In this document: piece by piece, positions 17,275 to 26,846 of the stretch
Layout of the letters: each line of letters begins with the position of its first letter
Numbering within the stretch: position 1 is the stretch's first letter
Assembly (NCBI GenBank): GCA_905216155.1
Contig: CAJMSU010000004.1
Span: forward strand, 6,315-70,314
Direction of reading: 5' to 3'
Length of the DNA stretch: 64,000 nucleotides
Source: an uncultured bacterium
GTDB lineage: Bacteria > Bacillota_I > Bacilli_A > RF39 > UBA660
Notes under the pieces: generated by a model
The model's database searches: none
Told to the model about the DNA's origin: nothing
Seen by the model: the letters and a program-made list of their open reading frames with translations, nothing else
Made by a program: the position numbers and the translations under genes

Positions 17275-17745
17275 ATGAAAAATAAAAATACAGTATATTT
17301 AACTCAAGAGGGTTTAGATGAAATAAAACAAGAATTAAATGATTTAATAAATGTTAGGAGACCAGAAAATATTCAAGCTATTAAGGAAGCTAGAAGCTTG
17401 GGAGACTTATCAGAGAATGCTGAGTATGATGCTGCTCGTAATGAACAAGCACAAATAGAGGGTAGAATTCAACAACTTGAAAAAATGTTAGAGAATGTTT
17501 CTATTATTACAGATGTTTCTACTGATAAAGTTAGTATTGGTAATACAGTTTCAATAAAATATGTTGATGATGATGAAGAGGATGAATATAAAATAGTTGG
17601 TTCTCAAGAAGCTGATCCATTTGAAAGTAAAATTTCTAATGAAAGTCCAATAGCACAAGCTTTATTTGATCATAGTGTTGGTGATATTGTAACAGTAGAA
17701 AGTCCTAATGGAAGTTATGAAGTAGAAATTACAGAAATTAAATAA
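17275..17745 (+). CDS. greA: Transcription elongation factor GreA
   Basis: A 156-aa RNA polymerase secondary-channel factor that rescues backtracked complexes by stimulating transcript cleavage. The N-terminal coiled coil carries the tip motif GDLSENAEYDAARNEQ with the acidic residues needed for activity, and the C-terminal FKBP-like domain ends with GSYEVEITEI. It follows the trhP genes as in B. subtilis (where udk lies between). GAGGTG precedes the ATG. It is the last housekeeping gene before the envelope locus. Confidence 0.97.
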   Translation: MKNKNTVYLTQEGLDEIKQELNDLINVRRPENIQAIKEARSLGDLSENAEYDAARNEQAQIEGRIQQLEKMLENVSIITDVSTDKVSIGNTVSIKYVDDDEEDEYKIVGSQEADPFESKISNESPIAQALFDHSVGDIVTVESPNGSYEVEITEIK

Positions 17746-17810
17746 ATTTATAAAATACGACAAAATATATTATAAAGATAGTTTATATTGTACATATAGG
17801 AGTTATATGT

Positions 17811-18434
17811 ATGAAAAAAGCTATCTTTATTTTTTTTATAATATTTTTATTTTTTAGTTATATAGATTGTTATAGTGATGAGAGATTTTCTTATAATAAT
17901 TTATTATATAAAGATATTATTGGAAAAATTTATATACCAGGAACTAATATAAATAATTATGTTGTTAAGGGATGTAATAATTCGTATTATTTAAATCATT
18001 CATATACTGGTGATTATGATGTATATGGTAGTATTTTTTTAGATTCTAGAAATAAAGTAGATGATAAAAAATTATTAATATATGGACATAATTCTAAAAA
18101 TAGTAATAAGGCATTATTTAAAGATTTAGAGAAATTTAAGGATAGAAATTTTTTTAATAATAATAAATATATATATTTAACTCTTGGTAATAAAAAATAT
18201 AAGTATTTAGTGTTTTCTATTAATATTGTACCTAATGATAGTAATTATCATACTAGAATTAATTATAATAATTTTGAGTTTTATAGATATGTTTTAAATT
18301 CTTATAATAGTTCTTTATATGATACTGATGTTTCTATTGATGATGTTAGTAATATGATTACTTTACAGACTTGTAATTATGATTCTTATAATACTTATTT
18401 ATTAGTTAATGCAAAAAGGATTGGTGAAATATGA
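17811..18434 (+). CDS. Class B-like sortase (first copy)
   Basis: A membrane-anchored cysteine transpeptidase of 207 aa. An N-terminal hydrophobic segment (residues 3-20) precedes the beta-barrel. Catalytic His93 lies in IYGHN and Cys188 in TLQTC. The position that aligns with the catalytic Arg of class B enzymes (before the LLVNAK strand) appears to be Tyr196, so Arg is missing by eye alignment. Sortases join LPXTG-like proteins to cell wall or to pilin subunits. The next gene, overlapping by 4 nt, encodes a secreted protein ending in APNTGV, a possible substrate. First gene of the envelope locus. Confidence 0.82.
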   Translation: MKKAIFIFFIIFLFFSYIDCYSDERFSYNNLLYKDIIGKIYIPGTNINNYVVKGCNNSYYLNHSYTGDYDVYGSIFLDSRNKVDDKKLLIYGHNSKNSNKALFKDLEKFKDRNFFNNNKYIYLTLGNKKYKYLVFSINIVPNDSNYHTRINYNNFEFYRYVLNSYNSSLYDTDVSIDDVSNMITLQTCNYDSYNTYLLVNAKRIGEI

Positions 18435-19417
18435 AAAAGTTATTAGTATTATTATTGATAGGTGTTTCTTGTACAATTTATAATTGTTTAGCGCTTAATA
18501 GATTTAGTACACCTATAGTAGAAGTTAGTGATATGAGTGATTTAATTTCTGAGGAGGTTAATCCTGTATATGATAATGGTTATATTGTTGGATTTGATTT
18601 AAATATAGTAATACCAGATAATTATGATTCTGATTTTATAAATATTAATTCTTCTGTTATTGATGGGATAAGCAATTATAAGAAGTTAATTCCTGGAGAA
18701 GAAGTTTTTATTAATATAAATATAGTAAATAATTCTAACTATGATTATTCTTATGTAGATGGAAGCTTTTTGGTAGTAACTGATGATTTTTCTAAGTATA
18801 GTGATAGTAATAATTATAATAGAATTGGTACTGGTTTTGATGGTAAAATTATATATGATAAGTTTAGTGTTAATAGAGTATATAATGATGCAATTGAAAG
18901 TTTATATAATGATTCATATAAAGAGAAATATTTAAGTGATGAGTATTTAGATAAAAAGCTTAAAAAGATTGGTTATTCTATTAATGAAATAGACAAGTAT
19001 TATTTAAATTATTATAATAATAAATATAATTTGAAGGAGACTGATTTAAATAATTTTACGTATTCTACTATAAAAGAGATGTTTAATGGAGAAATTTCTA
19101 CATATAAAGAGAAAAATAATAATATAAATTTAGTTGCATATAATTACTTTTATAATAAACTATTTTATGTTTTAGATGAAAAACAAGAAATAGATCAATT
19201 TGAAAGTGATAATTATAGTGTTTCTTCTTATATGAAGAAAGATAAGTCAATTGATTTAGATGATATTTCATCTTTTGATAGTAGTAGTAAAAAAATAAAA
19301 GTTGGTATTAATGATTATTATTATACTGATTTATTTGATGAGTATCCTTTATCTATTAGATTAGTTTTTAAATATAAAAAGAGTGATTATATAAAAGCTC
19401 CTAATACTGGAGTATAA
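18431..19417 (+). CDS. Secreted surface protein ending in an LPXTG-like APNTGV
   Basis: A 328-aa protein with a signal peptide (residues 1-22, MKKLLVLLLIGVSCTIYNC; the Cys may allow lipidation, though the lipobox is poor). The remainder is Asn/Asp/Tyr/Ser-rich and lacks recognised domains. An N-terminal domain with GEEVFININIVNNSNYDYSY resembles a beta-sandwich. The chain ends in KAPNTGV with no hydrophobic tail or positive anchor, although APNTG looks like a sortase motif. A terminator follows directly, so no lost tail is encoded in frame. Start overlaps the sortase stop (ATGA). Confidence 0.75.
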   Translation: MKKLLVLLLIGVSCTIYNCLALNRFSTPIVEVSDMSDLISEEVNPVYDNGYIVGFDLNIVIPDNYDSDFININSSVIDGISNYKKLIPGEEVFININIVNNSNYDYSYVDGSFLVVTDDFSKYSDSNNYNRIGTGFDGKIIYDKFSVNRVYNDAIESLYNDSYKEKYLSDEYLDKKLKKIGYSINEIDKYYLNYYNNKYNLKETDLNNFTYSTIKEMFNGEISTYKEKNNNINLVAYNYFYNKLFYVLDEKQEIDQFESDNYSVSSYMKKDKSIDLDDISSFDSSSKKIKVGINDYYYTDLFDEYPLSIRLVFKYKKSDYIKAPNTGV

Positions 19418-19418
19418 G

Positions 19419-19443
19419 AAAGTTGAATTTTCAACTTTTTTTG
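19419..19443 (+). terminator. Terminator after the first sortase/substrate pair
   Basis: A 9-bp stem (AAAGTTGAA / TTCAACTTT), 2-nt loop and a T-run. Confidence 0.75.
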
Positions 19444-19510
19444 TTTTTATAATCTTTTAAAAATTATAAAAATAGGTTATACTCTATTATAGAGAATAGG
19501 GGTGGTAATT

Positions 19511-21061
19511 GTGATTATTAGGAAACCATATGCTTTTTTAATTAAAAACTTTAAAAAGATTCATATATTTTTATTTGTACTTGCAGGTTATATATTATTT
19601 AAAGTATCAACTGCTAGAAGTTTTGTTAGAGAAGTTATTATGCTTGGTAGTTATGATTCATATAATGAACCAATTAGTAAGTATTTAAGTTTTTTATTAA
19701 TAATAGGACTTCTTCTTGCTATGTTTTTATTTTTAGTAATAATACTTTTACTTAGAAAAAAGAAAAAGCCTTGGAAACTTTATTTAGTACCATTATTAGG
19801 GTATTTAATAACTATTATATTTTGTTTTATTAGTAGGGGTATTTTTTCAAGTTATGATGGTGGTAGTAGTGTTGGTATTAGATCTGTATCTGATTTATTA
19901 CTTATTTCTATTTTATTACAAATACCTACATTTATAATTTTATTAATTAGAATACTTGGTGTTGATTTAAATAAATTTAATTTTAAGATGGATGAGGAAT
20001 ATTTAGAGCTTGATTCTAATGATTTAGATGAGTTTGAATTAAATATTGATATAGATAAAAATAGTTTTAAGAGAAGCTATAAAAAATTGATTAGAAATAT
20101 TGGATATGTTTATGCAGAACATAAATTTATTATAAATATTATTATTAGTGTATTAGTAGTTTGTATTTTATTTTCTTCATATAGATATTTCTTTGTTTTA
20201 CATAAAAGTTATAAACAAGGAGATTATATTAATTCTAGTGGTTATACAATAAAGATTAATAAGGCTTATTATACAGATAAAAATTATTCTGGTAATGTTA
20301 TTTCTAAGAGTAGTAGTTTTTTAATTATTGATTTAAATATTAAGAATAATGTTGCGATGAGAGAGGTTAATTTTAATAGATTTCATGTTATGAATGGTGT
20401 TAATAATTATAGTTATACTTTTAATACTTATGGAAAAGAATTTAGTGATATTGGTAAGACACTTGATAAAAAAGAGTTAAAAAATGGAGAAGAAGTTAAT
20501 TTAATAATGGTTTATAAGGTAGATAAAAAACTAGATAAAAATAAATTTGTTTTATATTATCAGGAGTTAGATAATAAACCTTATTTAAGAAAGATTAAAA
20601 TTGATGTAGAGGATTTATCTAAAATAGTGGATATGAAGGTTAAATCAATTGGAGAAGAAGAGAAGTTTTCATTAGGAAAAAGTACTAAGAGTGTTACTTT
20701 TGATAGTGTTGATATTGGTGATAGTTTTACTTATTCAGTTCAGGATTGTACAAATTTCTCTGGATGCTACACAACTAGTGAGAAAATAGCTATTGATTCT
20801 TCATCTAAAATACTTAAAATTAGCTTTATTTCTGATGATTTTCAGGGTAAAGAATTCATTGACTTTTCGGTTAAATATGGTAAAATTAGTTATATAGATG
20901 ATAAGGGTAATGTTAAGAGTATAAGTGTAGTTGATGCTATTAATGAGAAGTATAAGGGTAATTATTTATATATTAAAGTTCCTTTAGAGGTTTTAAATGC
21001 AAAAGAAATTAATATTTCTTATACTATTAGAAATAAAAGATATGTATATAAAATTAAATAG
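19511..21061 (+). CDS. Polytopic membrane protein with DUF4352-like extracellular domain
   Basis: A 516-aa protein. Four membrane segments lie in the first 150 residues, then a cytoplasmic acidic loop, then a fifth segment (about 200-218, IINIIISVLVVCILF). A long extracellular part follows. Its first half (GDYINSSGYTIKINKAYYTD to NKFVLYYQEL) resembles the Ig-like DUF4352 domain; the second half is unrecognised. The likely start is GTG at 19511, 5 nt after AGGGGTGG; the earlier in-frame GTG at 19502 lies inside that ribosome binding site. It begins 9 nt before the next gene's start region and belongs to the envelope locus, but its role is unknown. Confidence 0.7.
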   Translation: MIIRKPYAFLIKNFKKIHIFLFVLAGYILFKVSTARSFVREVIMLGSYDSYNEPISKYLSFLLIIGLLLAMFLFLVIILLLRKKKKPWKLYLVPLLGYLITIIFCFISRGIFSSYDGGSSVGIRSVSDLLLISILLQIPTFIILLIRILGVDLNKFNFKMDEEYLELDSNDLDEFELNIDIDKNSFKRSYKKLIRNIGYVYAEHKFIINIIISVLVVCILFSSYRYFFVLHKSYKQGDYINSSGYTIKINKAYYTDKNYSGNVISKSSSFLIIDLNIKNNVAMREVNFNRFHVMNGVNNYSYTFNTYGKEFSDIGKTLDKKELKNGEEVNLIMVYKVDKKLDKNKFVLYYQELDNKPYLRKIKIDVEDLSKIVDMKVKSIGEEEKFSLGKSTKSVTFDSVDIGDSFTYSVQDCTNFSGCYTTSEKIAIDSSSKILKISFISDDFQGKEFIDFSVKYGKISYIDDKGNVKSISVVDAINEKYKGNYLYIKVPLEVLNAKEINISYTIRNKRYVYKIK

Positions 21062-21070
21062 GAGAAGAAT

Positions 21071-22873
21071 ATGAAAAAGGAAGAAATAATTAAGAAAGTA
21101 AAATTTATTGTTGTTATAGTTATTGTTATATTAGTTGTTTGGTTTTTAATTATAAACCCTGTAGCAAAATTTAAGTCTAATGAAAAAAAGATGCTTAATG
21201 CTGGTAAGAGATACTTTGAGGTTAATAGTAGTGAACTTCCTACTGGTACTAGAGTTAAGACTATTTATTTAAAAGATTTATATTCTAAATCTTTTTTAGA
21301 GGATGATTTTTATGTACCTTTTACTAAAAATGCTTGTTCTGTTACAGAAAGTTTTATAAAAGTTAAGAAAGTGGAAGGTGAATATAAATATTATACATAT
21401 TTAAAATGTGGTGTTTTATCTTCTATTGGTGATCATAAAGGACCTACAATTACTTTAAATGGTGATGATGTTATTACTATTGATAAAGGTTCTAAGTATA
21501 AGGAACTTGGGGTTAAGAGCGTTGTTGATAATACTGATGGTAAAATAGATGTTAGTAAAGTAGAAATTGATTCTGGTGATGTAAATACTAAAAAAGTTGG
21601 TACTTATAAAGTTACCTATACGGTATTTGATAGTTTGAGTAATAAAACTATTAAAGTTAGAACTGTTAAAGTTGTTGAAAAAATTAAAAATACAGTAAAA
21701 AATGCTACTAATGGTAGTATGGTATATACAGGTGTTGATCCTAATAATTATATTTATTTTTCTAATATGTTATTTAGAATTGTTAGTGCTGATGATACAG
21801 GTGTTAAAATAGTAGCTGATCAAGATATTAGTAATGTTAATTATAGTGGAATAGATAAATGGCTTGATTATTTCTATAATCATTTAACTGATAATTCTAA
21901 AAAATTAATTGTTGATAATAAATATTGTAATATGAATGTTAGTGATAATGATACAGGTGTTTTAAAATGTAGTTCTTATACTAAAAATAAAAAAGTATAT
22001 ATTCCATCAATTGTTGATATAAATAAGAGTTTAGTAGATAATGATAGTTTTATGAGGCCAAAGACTATGTCATGGACTGCTAATAAAAATAATGATAAAG
22101 AAGCATATCTTACTAGAAATATTTTCTTTGGTGAATATAGTGACAATAATTATATGAAATATAATGTAGATGAAAATTATGGAGTAAGGCCTATTCTTAC
22201 TATTAAAGGTGATACCCTACTTAAAGGTGGTAATGGTACTTATGATAAACCTTATACACTTGGGGATGTTAAAGTAGGAGCTACTAAAGATTTATTAAAT
22301 ACTAGATATACTGGAGAATATTTAAAATATTCAGGATATTTATTTAGAATAATAGATGTTTCAAAAGATGGTACAACAAAGGTTATAAGTGATGATAATA
22401 TAAAAGATAATGGTGAATCTATTACTACTTATTATGAAAATGATAATATTTATAATCCAAATGAAAAAGGTAATTTAGGATATTATATAAAAAATAAGGT
22501 AGGAGAGTTTATTGATCTTGATTATTTTGTTAAAAAAGAAATAAGTGTTCCTATATATAAAGATAAAGTTACTTATGGTGGTGAGACTAGTACTAAGAAA
22601 TATAATGTAAAAGTTTCTGCTCCTAATATGTATGAAATGTTCAGTGCATTTGTATATGGACAGAGTAATAAAGAAATGCAATCATATTGGTTGATTAACT
22701 CATCTAAAAATAAAAGTATTGTTTCTGCTGTTACTGATATTGGTGTCGTTACTAATGAAGATGGTTTTGAATATGAAACTTTTGGAGTTAGATTAGTTGG
22801 TTATATGAATAAAGATGTTACTATTGTTAGAGGAAAAGGAACAATAAATAATCCATATATAATATCTAGATAG
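21071..22873 (+). CDS. Pilin-like/DUF5011/DUF6273-like multidomain surface protein
   Basis: A 600-aa membrane-anchored extracellular protein. One N-terminal membrane segment (about 10-30) is followed by a pilin-like helix/strand region (NAGKRYFEVNSSELPTGTRVKT, then YKYYTYLKCGV) that resembles the protein at 43517. A DUF5011-type Ig domain covers about 120-215 (GPTITLNGDD, GTYKVTYTVFD). Two related blocks follow, each running from YF.NMLFRIVS or KYSGYLFRIIDVS to VRPILTI or VRLVGYM and ending GGNGTYDKPYTL or RGKGTINNPYII, which I read as DUF6273-like modules. It may be a pilus-associated or adhesive surface subunit. Confidence 0.72.
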   Translation: MKKEEIIKKVKFIVVIVIVILVVWFLIINPVAKFKSNEKKMLNAGKRYFEVNSSELPTGTRVKTIYLKDLYSKSFLEDDFYVPFTKNACSVTESFIKVKKVEGEYKYYTYLKCGVLSSIGDHKGPTITLNGDDVITIDKGSKYKELGVKSVVDNTDGKIDVSKVEIDSGDVNTKKVGTYKVTYTVFDSLSNKTIKVRTVKVVEKIKNTVKNATNGSMVYTGVDPNNYIYFSNMLFRIVSADDTGVKIVADQDISNVNYSGIDKWLDYFYNHLTDNSKKLIVDNKYCNMNVSDNDTGVLKCSSYTKNKKVYIPSIVDINKSLVDNDSFMRPKTMSWTANKNNDKEAYLTRNIFFGEYSDNNYMKYNVDENYGVRPILTIKGDTLLKGGNGTYDKPYTLGDVKVGATKDLLNTRYTGEYLKYSGYLFRIIDVSKDGTTKVISDDNIKDNGESITTYYENDNIYNPNEKGNLGYYIKNKVGEFIDLDYFVKKEISVPIYKDKVTYGGETSTKKYNVKVSAPNMYEMFSAFVYGQSNKEMQSYWLINSSKNKSIVSAVTDIGVVTNEDGFEYETFGVRLVGYMNKDVTIVRGKGTINNPYIISR

Positions 22874-22904
22874 ATTATGTTTTAAGAAGTGGAGGTATAT
22901 CTAA

Positions 22905-23738
22905 GTGGAAAAATTAAAGAGAAAAATTAATATTCGACTGATTTTGTTAATAGTAATTGCTTTTCTTTTAATAATTTTCCTTCTTTATATGCTTTATATA
23001 AAAATTTCTGTTAAGGAAATATATAGTATCGATAGTAGAGTAGATAAAATAAAAGAGGAAAAGAAAAAAGATAATAGTATTTATTATAAAACAATTGGTT
23101 GGTTAAGAATTCAGGGAACTAATATAGATACACCTATAATTGGATATGATGATGATAAAATAGAAAAAGATAATAAATATAATTTGACTGTTGATAAGAA
23201 AAATTATTTATGGAATGAAATAAATAGTGAAAAGCTTTATAATAAGGTAAATATAATGGGACATAATATTTTAAATTTATCAAGAGAGCCTGACGTTGGT
23301 TTAAAACAATTTTCTAGATTTGATGATTTAATGGCATTTGTTTATTATGACTTTATTAAAGATAATAAATATATTCAATATACAGTAGATGGTAAAGATT
23401 ATATATATCAAATATTTTCAGTAAATTTTGATTATCAAGAGAATTTAGATCTATATACTTATGGTAATTATTCAAAAAAGAATATGAAAAAATATATTGA
23501 TAAAGTTAGAAAGAATAGTATTTATGACTTTAATGTTAAAGTGAACGATAGTGATAATATAATTTCTTTGATTACTTGTACTAGGATGTATGGTGCTGAT
23601 GATCAAAAAGAATTCATTGTTAATGCAAAGATGGTTAAAAATGATAAAAAACTTTATAATTATAAAGTTAGTAAAAATAACAATTATAAAAAGATTGAAA
23701 AAATGTTGAAAGGTGATGTAGAAGATGAAGAAGCTTAA
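22905..23738 (+). CDS. Class B-like sortase (second copy)
   Basis: A 277-aa sortase with an N-terminal membrane anchor (about 10-32). IQGTNIDTPIIGYDDD is the typical class B opening. Catalytic His120 is in IMGHN and Cys225 in LITC. The residue that aligns with the catalytic Arg (strand EFIVNAK) is Glu236, with Lys before it. So this copy, like the first, seems to lack the canonical Arg. GTG start, 8 nt after GGAGGT. The gene overlaps the next by 14 nt, which ties it to the large Cys-rich surface protein. Confidence 0.82.
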   Translation: MEKLKRKINIRLILLIVIAFLLIIFLLYMLYIKISVKEIYSIDSRVDKIKEEKKKDNSIYYKTIGWLRIQGTNIDTPIIGYDDDKIEKDNKYNLTVDKKNYLWNEINSEKLYNKVNIMGHNILNLSREPDVGLKQFSRFDDLMAFVYYDFIKDNKYIQYTVDGKDYIYQIFSVNFDYQENLDLYTYGNYSKKNMKKYIDKVRKNSIYDFNVKVNDSDNIISLITCTRMYGADDQKEFIVNAKMVKNDKKLYNYKVSKNNNYKKIEKMLKGDVEDEEA

Positions 23739-26337
23739 AGTAGGAATATATGGGGTTGCTATTTTTATGTTTATTTGTTTATTAACAAATGGATTTGATG
23801 TTTATGCTAAGAGTAAATGTTCAACAAGGGATGAATATGTCAATAATATAAATAAAAATTGTACAGTGGCAAAAATGAAAAATAGATATAAATTAGAAAT
23901 TACTAGAAATAGTGCTTATAATTATACAATAAAGTTGGTTGGTAAATCTGGTAGTAATAATGATGATAAATTTAAGATTACATCTGTTGTTAAAGGGACA
24001 CTAAAAGATTCTTCTTTACCTTCTAAAAAAATGACAAAAGGTGATAGTGTTACAATTAATATTGATCCTACTAATGAAAATGGTTTGGATGTTGTTGAAG
24101 TAGAAGCAAAATTGGTTGAATCCTCTACATTTGGTTATTGTTTTTATAAATCTTCTTGTAATAAAGATTGGAAAGTTATTCCTAATACAGACAATGAAGC
24201 ACAATATGTAATTTCTGCTTCTATATCTTTTGGGGCTTCTTTGGAAAGTCAGCCTGCAGTCAGTGCTGATACTGTAAATAAACGTAACCAAGAATTACAA
24301 GCGTTAATTAGCAAAGTTAATAATGCAACACCTATTCCTTCATCTTTTGATTTAGGTGAATTTGAAACAATAAAAAATAAGGCTAATGCCCAAGGAAATA
24401 ATACACCATTTAAAAAAGTAGGTAGAAAAAAACATGCAAATAAGGAATTAAAGTGTAATTATAGTACCAAACAAGTTGCTAATAATACTACTTATTATAG
24501 TAAAAATGAATATTATTCAAATGTTGATTATTTTTATAAAAAAGCTAAGGTAGATAGTAATAACGGAGAAGAAGATACTCCTTATCATCTTATTTATAAT
24601 TATTATCCTGGTAACACTGTTGAAAAAACTTTTAATTTAAGTGATTTATGTACTACTACTTGTGAGGAAGCTGTTAAAGTTGAGTATGGTCCTCCGGTAG
24701 CTTCTATGGCTGGGTTATGTTTTGAATATAGTGTAAAGGTTACAAGTTATGTTAAATGTGATGCTAAGGTTAATGAAGCTAAAATTCCTGAACTTAATCC
24801 AACTTATTGTACTCCTGCTCCTGAATGTGAACATAATAATCAAATACTTAGACAAGCTGGTCCGAGTGATGAATATGATAGTTGTATAAAACAGTGTGAT
24901 GGTGGTAAATACTCTAGAATATGCAGTGATAAATGTTATAAAAAAGTTTATGGTGATTCTGGAATAGTAGGAATGAATGGATACTTTATGGCTGATGTTC
25001 AAAAAATGAATTCTTCTAATAAATGTACAGATACTGATGGTTGTTATTATAGAAGTGGGGATTCTATATTATGGACTGGAAGTAAAATAGGAAGATGGTA
25101 TAGATTATCAGGATATCATACTCATTATTATGGTAATGAATCATATTTTAATGATAAAGGTTTTTTAAGAGCTGATTATGGTGGTAGTGAATGTAACGAT
25201 GAGTGTACATGGGTTGGTTGTTCTGGTAAAAATCAATATTTAAATCCACAACAGGCTAGAGATGATGCAGCAGAAAATTATAAAACAATAACGGATGCAC
25301 TTAATTCTTGTAGTGCAACTGTTAAATGTAGTACTAGTCAATCTAGTTATACTATAAAAATAGATACTAAGACTTTTAATACATCTACTACTTCTAATAA
25401 CACCACAAAGTGTGAAAGTAAATCATCACAATCAAAAGAATTTGTTCAGTTTGAAAAAGAAAATTCAACTTCTTCGGAAGGTGAATTTAATGGACAAAAA
25501 ATTGTTACTGATAATGATGGATGTTATAAAAAAGGTACTGGAAAAAATGATATGTATATGACTGAATGGAGTACTCCGGACAGTTGGTTAGATGTAAAAA
25601 ATGGTTCTATTCAATATACAAAACCTGATAAGGATACTATAGGATATGTAAAAAAAGATAAAAATTACTGTTTACCATTAAATATTGCTAGTGTTAATAA
25701 AAAATGGTGGAAAGCTTATGTTAATGCAGCTAATGGTGGAAGTATTAGTGCAGATCCTGATACATGGAATATAACGGCTAGTGCTAAAGATTTTGGATAT
25801 TTTGGATGGTACTTTGATATATCTTGCTTCTATGCTATAAATAATAATTCACTTAGTTCTAGTAGTAATAACTCTAGTAAAAATGAATGTAATGGTGATG
25901 GTGGTGATGATCCAAATACATCTACTTTAATTGATAATTATTCATTTAGGGTTGTTGATAAAAAGGCACTTTTTCCAAATAGAGCTGCAGGATTTAACTG
26001 GACTAACGATGCTACTGCTGGCAAGTTAGGTGATGGTTATGAGACAAGTCCAGCAACAGTAATTGAAAAAATTGCTAATGGAAAAGATACAAATCTTGAT
26101 TATGAATTTAATTTATCTAAAGAGACATTAGCTAAAATAAAAAAATATTCAACACTTAAAAGTAATTATACTGATTTTGATTGTTATGATAAGGATGGTC
26201 AGAAAACTACCACTTGTATAACTACAAGTGCTAATAATACTATAAAATATTATACTAGTAGTTTAGTATCTCAACTTATAAGTAATGGTAATGCTAGTCG
26301 AGCAGACAATATATTAGGAAAAAATAATAATTATTAA
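23725..26337 (+). CDS. Large Cys-rich secreted protein, putative adhesin or pilus tip
   Basis: An 870-aa secreted protein with a signal peptide (about 1-28, ending VYAKS). It has more than 30 Cys, many in close pairs (CDGGKYSRICSDKCYKK, ECNDECTWVGC), which suggests disulfides or metal binding. No recognised domain, no LPXTG motif and no C-terminal membrane segment are seen. A C-terminal part (from about 730) looks like a beta-rich domain (YSFRVVDKKALFPNRAAGFNW). It overlaps the sortase gene upstream and precedes the Tad genes, so a pilus-tip adhesin or sortase-independent surface role is possible. I do not recognise the family. Confidence 0.7.
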   Translation: MKKLKVGIYGVAIFMFICLLTNGFDVYAKSKCSTRDEYVNNINKNCTVAKMKNRYKLEITRNSAYNYTIKLVGKSGSNNDDKFKITSVVKGTLKDSSLPSKKMTKGDSVTINIDPTNENGLDVVEVEAKLVESSTFGYCFYKSSCNKDWKVIPNTDNEAQYVISASISFGASLESQPAVSADTVNKRNQELQALISKVNNATPIPSSFDLGEFETIKNKANAQGNNTPFKKVGRKKHANKELKCNYSTKQVANNTTYYSKNEYYSNVDYFYKKAKVDSNNGEEDTPYHLIYNYYPGNTVEKTFNLSDLCTTTCEEAVKVEYGPPVASMAGLCFEYSVKVTSYVKCDAKVNEAKIPELNPTYCTPAPECEHNNQILRQAGPSDEYDSCIKQCDGGKYSRICSDKCYKKVYGDSGIVGMNGYFMADVQKMNSSNKCTDTDGCYYRSGDSILWTGSKIGRWYRLSGYHTHYYGNESYFNDKGFLRADYGGSECNDECTWVGCSGKNQYLNPQQARDDAAENYKTITDALNSCSATVKCSTSQSSYTIKIDTKTFNTSTTSNNTTKCESKSSQSKEFVQFEKENSTSSEGEFNGQKIVTDNDGCYKKGTGKNDMYMTEWSTPDSWLDVKNGSIQYTKPDKDTIGYVKKDKNYCLPLNIASVNKKWWKAYVNAANGGSISADPDTWNITASAKDFGYFGWYFDISCFYAINNNSLSSSSNNSSKNECNGDGGDDPNTSTLIDNYSFRVVDKKALFPNRAAGFNWTNDATAGKLGDGYETSPATVIEKIANGKDTNLDYEFNLSKETLAKIKKYSTLKSNYTDFDCYDKDGQKTTTCITTSANNTIKYYTSSLVSQLISNGNASRADNILGKNNNY

Positions 26338-26355
26338 TAATTAGGAGGTAAAGTT

Positions 26356-26826
26356 ATGAATAAAGCAATGTTAACAGTTGGTATAATATTACTAGGTATA
26401 ATATCTTTAGTTATGATAAATGTACTTTCTAATTATTCAACTGGTAGTGAATTAGATTATTATTTATTAAAAGAGACAACTGAGGCAGCAATGGTTGATG
26501 CTGTAGATACTACATATTATAGACAGAATGGTTTACTTAGAATGGATAAGGAAAAATTTGCAGAGAGTTTTCTTTGCAGATTTGCCGATTCTGTAGATAA
26601 TACACGTGAATATAAAGTTAGCTTTTATGGAATGAATGAGGTTCCACCAAAGGTTACTGTAACGATTGATTCTAATACAGCAGTTGCTATAAAAGGGGAG
26701 GCCGCTAAGATTTCTACATCGATTGATGCTATTTTAGAAGATAATTATACTACAAACAAATTTTTAACTGATGAGTTAAAAAATACTAAAAGTACTGTAG
26801 GTACTAAAATGGTTAAAGGTAAATAA
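26356..26826 (+). CDS. Pseudopilin-like protein (TadE-type architecture)
   Basis: A 156-aa protein with an N-terminal hydrophobic helix (about 5-24, MLTVGIILLGIISLVMINVL) followed by an extracellular domain. EAAMVDAVDTTYYRQNG is typical of the helix after the TM in TadE/F-like minor pilins. No clear G/xxxxE cleavage motif is seen. It lies 18 nt after the Cys-rich protein, with AGGAGG upstream, and 20 nt before the CpaB-like gene. Probable minor pilin or pilus-assembly factor. Confidence 0.65.
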   Translation: MNKAMLTVGIILLGIISLVMINVLSNYSTGSELDYYLLKETTEAAMVDAVDTTYYRQNGLLRMDKEKFAESFLCRFADSVDNTREYKVSFYGMNEVPPKVTVTIDSNTAVAIKGEAAKISTSIDAILEDNYTTNKFLTDELKNTKSTVGTKMVKGK

Positions 26827-26846
26827 ATATAGAAAGAAGGGATAAA

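Noticed and set aside
24016..24291. Antisense open frames such as the one opposite the Cys-rich protein, and similar frames at 14209-14490, 28704-29021 and 24715-25002.
   Set aside because: They are AT-rich shadows of real genes, lack ribosome binding sites and give Ile/Phe/Thr-rich nonsense sequences.
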